DNA of 64,000 bases from Megamerina dolium. Lineage: Eukaryota > Arthropoda > Insecta > Diptera > Megamerinidae. The position numbers were made by a program, and so were the translations under genes. The stretch covers positions 112,888,018 to 112,952,017 of the forward strand of contig OY978525.1 in assembly GCA_963854835.1 (NCBI GenBank), written 5' to 3'. A model generated the notes under the pieces. The model did not search any database. It had not been told where the DNA came from and saw only the letters and a list, made by a program, of their open reading frames with translations. Shown here one piece after another: positions 55,990-64,000 of the stretch (positions within the stretch are counted from its first letter, which is position 1; each line of letters begins with the position of its first letter).

Positions 55990-56379
55990 TCGATTTGAGT
56001 TCTTGGTCTGTATGACACCTAATTGATTCGTACGATAACTTGAACAAATATGGAGATATTTCGACGAAATTTCAAATTTCTGATATTTAGAAGATAAACC
56101 CTCTGGTCTGGTGGTGTTTTCGCAAGGTAACGTGTCTAACTGCCTCAACCGGGTGGGGCTAGCGTAATCCTTGTTGAACTCATCGCAAGTCAACTCACTG
56201 GCTGTGATGTAGTTTGATCTGAGCGCTATGTGATGATATCTTTATTGTTAATGAGGGGTAGTCATATAGCTTGCTCTGCTTACTATGTAACGGCGCTTTC
56301 ATTATTATTAATGGGGGCCCTCCATGTGGCGACCACCGGGCAACGTCTTCCTGACACCCGCTGGGAGGCGGCTGAAGTG
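55990..56379. other. Unassigned stretch
   Basis: Between the two LINE ends. Moderately GC-rich at 56100-56380, with GCGACCACCGGGCAACG; probably more LINE sequence but no motif recognised. Confidence 0.35.
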
Positions 56380-56590
56380 AGTGGCGAAAATCTCCTCGGA
56401 ACCCGCTGGAGGACGACGCAGAAGAGGAAGACCAAACCTCAGGTGGAAAGACCAAGTACTGGAGAACCTGACGGCGCTTGGAATTTCTAACTGGCGCCAG
56501 CTAGCGAAGAACAGAGATGGCTGGCGAAGCATGTTATTTTCGGCCTAAATCGATATTCGGTTGTTATGGCCACATAAGTAAGTAAGAAGA
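56380..56590 (+). pseudogene. RTE-like LINE 3' end, frame intact
   Basis: Reads GGRRRRGRPNLRWKDQVLEN, LTALGISNWRQLAKNRDGWR then SMLFSA and a stop, followed by TCGGTTGTTATGGCCACATA and a (AGTA)n tail. It is the cleanest copy of this family's C-terminus here and shows what is missing in the 16.2-kb copy. Confidence 0.8.
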
Positions 56591-56599
56591 TAAACCCAC

Positions 56600-57754
56600 T
56601 CATAACATTCTTTCTCTCACCCTTTCTCCAAACCAAAAATAGAAATGATGTTTCTACAATTTAGTTAGAAATGTGTTTCTGAAAAATGAAATATTAAAAC
56701 GTTATTTATCAAGTGACGTTATCATGTCAAATAATGATTAAATAGCTAGTTATAAAAAAAATATTATTTTTATATACTACATATATACTATATGTTATAT
56801 ATGTACATGTGTATGAATGAAACGCATACATATGTACATGAACTCTCTTAGAACACCTTTAAGAGAATAACTATAATTTCGTGTATACAAAAAGCTTTCA
56901 CATTTACCGATACAAAGTAAAAGCTCAACATCGAAAACCATCCAGTATATATTTGTAATAGTATTTGTGTTTAACTCATGACTAGGTCAATTTTTGATTC
57001 CTACGTAATTTATAATGATGATATGCATGTACTTTTGTGATCGTAATCAACCATTTCCAGCTAAGCGGGCATTTAATCGTACGATTTTGCGATCGAATAA
57101 ATTACGAGAGAATAAATTGTAGATGTTTTTGTATATCATTAATAAACTGTACTACTATATAGCTGTGTTGGTTTTCCAAAATTTTGACCAAAAATGTGTC
57201 TTATAGTTCAGCAATGAACATACGATATTATCACCTGATTTTTTGTATCGTGACGTTATGGAACAGATAATGAAATTTCTCATTTGTATGCGCTAAGGTG
57301 GGTCAACGAGAAAAGTTTCAAAAGTCCAATGAAACTTAACTTTGAGAGTATATCGACACCATATATATTATCTTCTTGACTAAAAATAGTTCAAAATGGT
57401 TAAAAACTAGGTCTGGTTTGGCTAGTGAACTCAGTAACTCAGAGCTGTATCTCTCTAATTTGTTATTTTTTTGTTTATTTATCGAATTGAAACTGTTAAA
57501 AATTCTAGAAACTTTCGTCTTTAGAGTATTTTATTCCTTTTTAAATCATAGGCTATTTTGACACTGACAGTTCTTTTCCGTTCGAAGCCAGTAATTATTA
57601 ATCCTCCATGAAACGAAATTAATTGCTTTATGCTCGAGTAACTTTGGGAAATATTGCAAACTTACAACTAAAAATTCGTGACATTGGGTTGCTAACGAAC
57701 AACATGTACGGGTAACGTGGACGCACCGTACGTGCGTGTGGCTGCTATGGCCGA
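56600..57754. other. Gene-free AT-rich stretch
   Basis: TACATATATAC-type repeats near 56780-56840; no coding similarity. Confidence 0.5.
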
Positions 57755-58165
57755 GGGGGTGCAACTCAACATCGACTTGTCCTTGATCTTAATATTACCA
57801 CAATTACCGACTTTTTGTGTACTAAAATTAAAGGCATCAACTTGGACGAGCTTTAGTTTCAGTAGGATTGCGCGCCATATTACACAGCCCATCAATAAAT
57901 CGACATTTTTAGCAAAGAGTCCGGTAAACTTGTCATCAACTGTCTTGGAGATGTCAATTGGTCGCCTTGGAGAGTTAATATGACCCGTAGTATTTTGCGC
58001 CTTACGATTTGGCGAAACAGTTTTTTGTAGGGCATTGTGAAAGTTCATTCTAATGTGGACAATACAGAAACGATTAAAGTCCATGAGTCCCAGCAGTTTA
58101 TGAGGTGAATGTGACCAACCCAAAAAACCTTTGCAATGACCTTTTGGGCTTACATATCGCATTTG
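57755..58165 (+). pseudogene. Highly decayed rosa-like transposase segment
   Basis: Plus strand, with stops: ITDFLCTKIKGINLDEL, FQ-DCAPYYTAHQ, IDIFSKESGKLVINCLGDVN, WSPW, then KVHSNVDNTETIKVHESQ. The order matches the DD41D elements (VISRxGDVNWPPR). The 156-codon open frame on the other strand (57692-58162) is a shadow of this. Confidence 0.6.
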
Positions 58166-58359
58166 GCCTCATTCCTTTGGTCTGTTGTGTTGTGGTAAAT
58201 CCAAATTTCACCCAAGTTTATGAAACCGCTTAAAAACTCGTTCGAATTGTGATTGAACGTTGTCAAAGACTCATTTGAAGTTGTCAAATTATTGCGTTTG
58301 TTGGTATTTGTCAAAATGTGAAAGATATTTCAATATAATGTTTTTTTTACTGAACTTAA

Positions 58360-58505
58360 CACTTTGATCCATGTAATAAGCCTATAGCCTTTTCCAGTTC
58401 GCGCACCTTCACTCGCTGATCATTTAATATCATACAATGGATTTTATAGACTATATTTGGTGTGGTGAACTCAGTTGGGCGACCAGAATATAAGTAATTC
58501 AGTGC
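58360..58505 (-). pseudogene. Mariner HTH fragment
   Basis: Minus strand: YLYSGRPTEFTTPNIVYKIH, CMILNDQRVKVRELEKAIG, the SGRPxE...IHxMxLxDxRxKVREL block of irritans-type mariners. It is cut by the LINE copy to its right. Confidence 0.75.
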
Positions 58506-58579
58506 CGCATATACATAACATCGTACTGGGCGAACGGTCGTCGTCAAACAACAGACTGCAAACAACAGCTTCCCTAGAG

Positions 58580-58860
58580 CCTGGAGTCTGCTGGAGCCAC
58601 ATTAGCACAATTAAGATCTGGGTGCATGCACAAGTTGACTGATGCCATTCCAGACCCTGTCCTGTGTACCAGTAAAGTTCGCAAGATACTCGACATCTGT
58701 TCGGCTGCCCAAAAAGGTCCAGCCGGACGGGACCCTGCCGCACTATGGACGCACCCTCTGGAGACTTTTTTGAACTGGTTGATGTAATCAACAATTCAAC
58801 TAACTAGCATGTATGCCTATTCGTGATTATGGACTATTTTCTGTTAAAACAACAACAACC
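58580..58860 (+). pseudogene. Jockey-like LINE 3' end
   Basis: Plus strand: AGATLAQLRSGCMHKLTDAI with PDP, CSAAQKGPAGRDPAALWTHP then LETFLNWLM. The 3' UTR GCCTATTCGTGATTATGGAC and (CAA)n at 58845-58858 match the 29.5- and 62.5-kb copies. 5'-truncated. Confidence 0.8.
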
Positions 58861-58864
58861 AGAA

Positions 58865-59797
58865 CGTAAGGCATGGCTCGGACTGATTCGACTGCACCGA
58901 AATTGTGTTTACAAGCGGTGGATGATTCCAACCGATGGTGATGGTGGTCCCCATAATAACTTTCAAGATTTTGTTTAGCTTGCATGATGGGGTTTTCGCG
59001 CAATAAAATAGTACTTTATGAGCACAGGAACTATTTGACAGATCTGCCTGAATATTTCGGTGAAAATTTAACCACTAGAAAATTATGACAAAATCTGATT
59101 CATTCGGAAAAATATTGCAATTGGGAATATTTGGCGAAATGACAAGAGCTTGACTAGAAGTTGCCAGTTTTAAAAGCAATTTTGATCAAACGTGTAATTG
59201 ACAAATTTTCAGTGTCATATAACCATATTTGTCATTATTTGAATCAAAAGAAAATTTGATGATCTAATTTGTTCTTAAAATTTGTTTGTCAATCAATGTA
59301 AACTTAGCTTTATTCAGTTTGAATATTCAAAATTTTGTCGGTCAATGGATAGATACTCGTATGTAGACATATTGAATATTTGAAGTAATGTTGAAGAATA
59401 GAAATAAATTACAAAAGAACGAAAACGTGATGATTTTCATGATATTATATTGTTATGTAAATTATAATCTTCGCGAGAGTGTGATTGAATGAATATCTAT
59501 ATATATATAGTTAGTACTATAGAGAATTTTTTTTTTTCGATTTCAATGAAAACAATTTATACTGTTATGTGGTCATTCATGAGCGTAAAAGAAAAAAAAA
59601 ATTTTGTTAATAAAATTATTATAATCATATCTAAATAATAAAATATGTAGATGTAAAACTGCGATAGAAAAATGCATTTAAATTTCGATTCACACTTGCC
59701 CTTCCGTTTATACAATAAATTATTACGATAAACTAGACAAATTAGTGTATAACATTTCTTTAAGAATATATGCTAGTATTTATGTATATATTTATTA
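58865..59797. other. Gene-free stretch
   Basis: 58865-59100 is less AT-rich and could be old transposon DNA; the rest is AT-rich with nothing recognised. Confidence 0.45.
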
Positions 59798-59799
59798 TA

Positions 59800-61016
59800 C
59801 AGGGTGTTTTTTTTAGCAACTTTCTTTTTGACAACACTGTTTTTGACAGCTCAGCTGTTTTCGAGTAACATATTACTGTCAAAACTGGTTCAGTTAGGTC
59901 TATAATTTAACCATGAATCGACTTACAAACAAACAACGCTAGCAGATTATTGAATTTCATTATCAAAATTCATGCTCGGTTGAGAAAGTGCATTGTGCTA
60001 TTCTTATCTTATGACTAAATTTCGCACCATTTTTACATTATTGGACATGAAACCACCAACACGCATACTTGGAGTGCGGACAGAAGAAAATATGTATAGC
60101 AGCTGTATGACCGTGAATTATCGATTCGGCGCAGTTCGTAGCAATTGGGCCTCTGTTACTCCACTACGTGGACAATTTTTGCGGAAGGATTTGGATGTAA
60201 AACCTTTTAAAATACAGCTGGTGCAAGAATTGAAGCCACACGATCTACCATAACGGCTAACTCTTGGTAAATGGGCGCTTGCAAAGTTGGATGAAGATCC
60301 GCTTTTTTATCGGAAAATTGTGTTAAGCGAAAAAACTAATTTCTGGTTGAATGGATACGTGAACAATCAAAATTGCCGTATTTGGTGTGGCAGCCAGAAA
60401 CATTGTAAGAACTGCCAATGCATCCCGAAAAATGCACTGTTTGGTGTGGATTATGCGCCGGTGGCATCATTGGACCGTACTTTTTCAAAGACGACGAAGG
60501 CAGGAACTTTACTGTGAATGGCGAGGGCTACCGTGAGAAGATTACGAACTTTTTTTTTTGCCCAAAATGGAAGAGCTAGACTTGGCTGACATGTGGTTTC
60601 AACAAGACGGTGCTACATGCCACACAGTACGCGAAACAATGGCCCGAATGAGAGGCAAGTTCGGTGAACATTTTATTTCACAGTTGGGGCCGGTCAATTG
60701 GCTGCCTAGATTGTGCGATTTAACGCCTTTAGGCTATTTTTTGTGGGGCTATGTTAAGGTTCATGTCTATAGCGACAAGTCTGCAGCGGTTGACGCACTG
60801 GAAGCCAATATTGAAGAATTTATTCGTGAGATACCGGGCGATATGTTTGAGAGAATATGGCAAAATTGGACCCAGCGTATGAACCATTTGAGGCGCAGCC
60901 GCGATCAACATTTACATGAAATCATCTTTAAACTCAAATAAAGATTTCATACATTTCTCTAAATTTTATGTGTTTTTAAATTAATCAAACCTGAAGGCTC
61001 TAAAAAAATCATGCTG
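59800..61016 (+). mobile_element. Rosa-like DD41D-group transposon, third acidic residue lost
   Basis: Left end CAGGGTGTTTTTTTTAG at 59800 after TA; the right end is a decayed copy (CTCTAAAAAAATCATGCTG, then TA at 61017). Plus strand: MNRLTNKQR then a stop, VEKVHCAIL, TRILGVRTEENM, LRKDLDVKPFKIQL, LDEDPLFYRKIVLSEKTNFW, an open C-terminal frame 60558-60941 with DMWFQQDGATCHT, NWLPRLCDLTPLGYFLWGYV and MNHLRRSRDQHLHEIIFKL. At the 41-residue position the expected Asp is Gly (GGC, 60732-60734). The first Asp region reads LSEKT instead of FSDEA. 1217 bp. Confidence 0.85.
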
Positions 61017-61019
61017 TAA

Positions 61020-62282
61020 TATAAAATATACACTAAATAACTACTTGTTAGATCAAGTTGGCTAATTTGTTCATGTAAACTTCATGGTAAAATAATTTTC
61101 TTGTCTTTAAAATACATATTATTAACGGCTCAATTAGAAAAAAAAACATTGTCTTGCACATCATGTGCACACATTTATTACAATAAAAAAATTTTTTTTT
61201 ATAAAAATATTTTATTTGGATTTTTGATTTAAATACGAGTATGCCGTATGTTGTGATCTCTTATAATCAATATCCAAAATCATAATATATTAATAATTCC
61301 AGAATTACATCCGACCATATTTAAATAAGAAAATTTTCCTTTAAGTGGACATCTTGAATAAAATTATGCATTGTTAAGTGATTACTAGATGTGGATCGTA
61401 AAATATGATTGTATTATAACTGGATAGTATACAGAGTTTGTACTAAGAGAGTGTACTAAAAAGAGTACTAAAACTATTTAATAGAATTTATTGATTTGAA
61501 TACAATTTTTTTTTAATATTCTAAAAACAATTGGCTAAGCAAAACCGTATAGGGTGATATAAAAAAACTTTTTGTGCAAATATGAATCGGACTAAAAGAG
61601 AGAGTACATTGCATTTAGTTTCACAAATACCAAAAAATGTATACAATCTTCTTATATCGAAATCTGACAACCGATTATATTCTAAAGTCTAATTTAAGAC
61701 GAAATTTCTGCTTTGCTAACTTTGCTCTATTATTTATATAAACAAAGAAGAGATTCACATAAAACGTATAAAATTTACTCAAACAATGAAAATTATCAAC
61801 ATAATAACTACTTAATAATCCATTTCTCGAAAAGAATGTCACGCAAATTATTTTTTTTATAAATTGTTCAACTTCCGCAGTTCCATTTAACAATAAAAAT
61901 TGAAGTAAGTACACATACATACATATATTTACATGTAGAAAAAAAAAAAACAAATAGAAAGTATAAGAGTTGAATAATTATCATTTACAGAGCTGAGTGA
62001 GTGTGCAACAGAAATGAAAAAGTTGTACATGAAATGTTGAAGTAAATAAGAATTGTTCAATAAATTACTACGTATAAATACAAGAATTGTAATCTTGTTA
62101 ATATTTTCCTAATTTTAAATTTAAATCTCTATAAAATACTCTATAATAGTACATTATAGCATTTATTTTTGTGGCAATATACAATACAACAAAACAATAC
62201 GAATATATTTGTGTAGCGAAGAATTTGTATAAAGCAATAACAAAATGACTGAGGAATAAGCAAATAAATAAATAAACAAATA
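61020..62282. other. Gene-free AT-rich stretch
   Basis: T/A runs at 61195 and 61940; small open frames without similarity. Confidence 0.55.
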
Positions 62283-62495
62283 AAGGGTGTTTCTTTTAGG
62301 AGCTTGAGCACTTTGAACCAACATAAAAGAAAGAAATATTAGTGGTAGTTAATTTTTTTTCATTTTAATCTGTTAGATAATTTAATGCCATTTATTTTTT
62401 TAAATATGATTTCGGGCATATATCAATCACGGCTATATGCTCCATTCGATCAGTCCCATTTTTGAGCACTTTTTCCAATAAATCTGCTCGTATTT

Positions 62496-62996
62496 GTTGT
62501 TGTTGTTGACAACGATTTCGAAATCACGAATATTCATGTAAATCAGTTTGAGTGTTATTGTACCCATCGACCAGCTCCAGGAAGACGGCAGCCTTCAGAG
62601 GGTGCGTCCACAGTGCAGAGGGGAACAAACTGGTAGACCTTCTGGAGCAGGCGAAAAAATGACGGGTGTCGTGCGGGCTCTGCTGGCATCGCGGGCATCT
62701 GTCTGGAATTGTATCAGCCAGCCGGTGCATGTAGCAGTTCAGATAGACACTCCATCCAGATTTTAGCTGCGCCAAGTTGGCACGAACGGATCTAGGGAGA
62801 TGATGTTCGCAGTCTGCTATGGGCGACGATGTTATGAGCGTGACCCTCGATGGCCGCCTCCACCGCGCAGTGAATTCAGAGCCGCCCTATGCGTACTAGA
62901 GCTCAAATCATCGAGCAGGTGACTCACATGCCCACCAAATGAGCGTATGCCATCACGGACGTTACGCGGGGGAGGGGCAGGAAAGAACAAATTGGC
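62496..62996 (-). pseudogene. Jockey-like LINE 3' copy inserted in rosa-like element
   Basis: Target duplication CGTATTT at 62489-62495 and 62997-63003. Minus strand: NVRDGIRSFGGHVSHLLDDL, MAQLKSGWSVYLNCYMHRLA in the copy's frame, CPRCQQSPHDTRHFFACSRR and ALWTHPLKAAVFLELVDGY. The 3' UTR CGTGATTTCGAAATCGTTGT and (CAA)n are at the left end. 501 bp, 5'-truncated, one or more frame breaks. Confidence 0.87.
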
Positions 62997-63399
62997 CGTA
63001 TTTCGTCAATGGTGGCTTGAATATGGGCTTTCAACGCTTCAAGAGCCTCCTTACATAGCAGGTTGAAAAGTGGTCAAGAGGTGTTAAATCGCACAAACGA
63101 GGAGGCAAATTAACATGACCGCCTCTGGAAAGAAAATTGCCGCCAAATTGATTTTGCAATAACTCGATTGTTGCACACGCTCTATGGTATGTAGCCTCAT
63201 GTTGTTAAAACCAAATGTCGTCTATGTCGTTAGCTGATGAGTTCGTGGAAACAAAGTCAGTTAGCATGGCTGGATAACGCTCTCCATTCACCGTAAGAGC
63301 AGCTTCTTCCTCTTTTCGAAAGAAATAAGGACCCATGAAGGCGCCAGCCTGTAAACCATACCAAACAATGAATTTTAATGAATGCAATGGTGATTCAAT

Positions 63400-63645
63400 G
63401 GCAAATTTTTACTGCATAGAAATGTCAACACAGTTTGTCAATGCTCATCTGTCAAATCATAAATATTTCTATCGAAAAATCTCTTGCAGCAAAAAAAAAA
63501 ACACCCGTTGAAAGCGTTGTTCGATTCTTGATGAAATGGCAAATTTTTACTGCATAGAAATGTCAACACAGTTTGACAATTCTCAACTGTCAAATCATAA
63601 ATATTCCTATCGAAAAATCTCTTGCAGCCAGAAAAAACACCCATT
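63400..63645. repeat. Two tandem 138-bp copies of a transposon end
   Basis: GGCAAATTTTTACTGCATAG starts at 63400 and again at 63538. Each unit continues with AATGTCAACACAGTTTG, CAAATCATAAATATT, CGAAAAATCTCTTGCAGC and ends in AAAAACACCC, the element terminus. Confidence 0.88.
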
Positions 63646-63649
63646 ACAA

Positions 63650-64000
63650 AGAATAAAACGCCAATGTTTGCATCAATGAAAAGGTACCGTAGAGCAATAA
63701 GGCAGGTGCATGATGTAAAATACAACAACAAATGAATAAACAATTTGAATTGAGGGGGATCTCAAAAATGTTTCACGCTGTGGTAGTTTTTGAATATTCT
63801 GTTTTGCATATATTCGTATATTATATGTAGTTGTACATTTACATAATAATATTTATGACTAAAATTTATCGATATAGGTAGGTATAACTTTTTACTAACA
63901 TCCATACGGGTACATCATACACACAACATGCATCAGTATTTTATATAAGAACGTATGCCCTTGTGCGTAGGTACAAGTATAGGTATGCTTTGTCTTAAAA
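63650..64000. other. Gene-free stretch at window end
   Basis: AT-rich, TACATA-type repeats; nothing recognised. Confidence 0.5.

Larger units (their letters stand above)
62284..63645 (-). mobile_element. Rosa-like transposon with LINE inserted and duplicated right end
   Basis: Left end AAGGGTGTTTCTTTTAGGAG at 62283; right end CAGAAAAAACACCCATTA at about 63645. Minus strand: SLKFIVWYGLQAGAFMGPYF, TVNGERYPAMLTDFVSTN, DIDDIWF, CATIELLQNQFGGNFLSRGG, HVNLPPRLCDLTPLDHF. The third Asp is kept; the second lies in a damaged stretch (WF-HEATYH). The right end is present twice in tandem. Confidence 0.78.

Noticed and set aside
57692..58162. 156-codon open frame on the minus strand
   Set aside because: The opposite strand carries decayed rosa-like transposase motifs in the right order, so this frame is a shadow.

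Overview
This window looks like nuclear DNA of a higher fly (Diptera, Brachycera). The two host genes are close to fly versions of lipin and the GIPC protein kermit. The DNA is AT-rich with short GT-AG introns and is full of mariner, Tc1, maT, rosa-like, Jockey, RTE, R1 and I-type remains. A tephritid fruit fly is my best guess, partly because DD41D 'rosa' elements were named from that family, but this is inference. I read the sequence by eye, so boundaries of degenerate elements can be off by some tens of bases; splice sites, target-site duplications and terminal repeats were checked base by base.

Layout. Positions 1-8199, minus strand: nine coding exons of lipin (phosphatidate phosphatase), running off the left edge before the catalytic C-terminal domain. 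They give about 750 codons of continuous frame. Its introns hold a mariner with both ends, a 135-bp TA run, a tRNA-derived SINE, a long-inverted-repeat MITE, a hAT-type MITE and a scrambled LINE copy. Positions 8.9-29.7 kb: no host gene recognised; mariner, maT-like, RTE and Tc1 remains, a 153-bp tandem array, a piggyBac-type MITE, a Harbinger-type MITE and a 143-bp tandem array. Positions 30985-31989, minus strand: the complete single-exon coding region of kermit/GIPC. Positions 32.4-64 kb: no host gene recognised; layered transposons, many nested.

The most notable new-looking material is a SINE family (eight copies or fragments, both strands) with a tRNA-like head carrying A and B boxes, a shared core and two quite different 3' tails. 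Three copies have clear 10-13 bp target duplications. Also notable are a pair of ~530-bp Harbinger-type MITEs with TTA duplications, a family of DD41D transposons with TIR CAGGGTGTTTTT, a near-intact DD34D mariner at 42945-44230, and two places where a transposon end has itself become a tandem repeat.

How the genes work together: lipin makes diacylglycerol from phosphatidic acid and also acts as a nuclear co-regulator; kermit is a PDZ adaptor for membrane-protein trafficking. I see no functional link between them beyond being neighbours. No CRISPR, prokaryotic operon, rRNA or genuine tRNA gene was seen.
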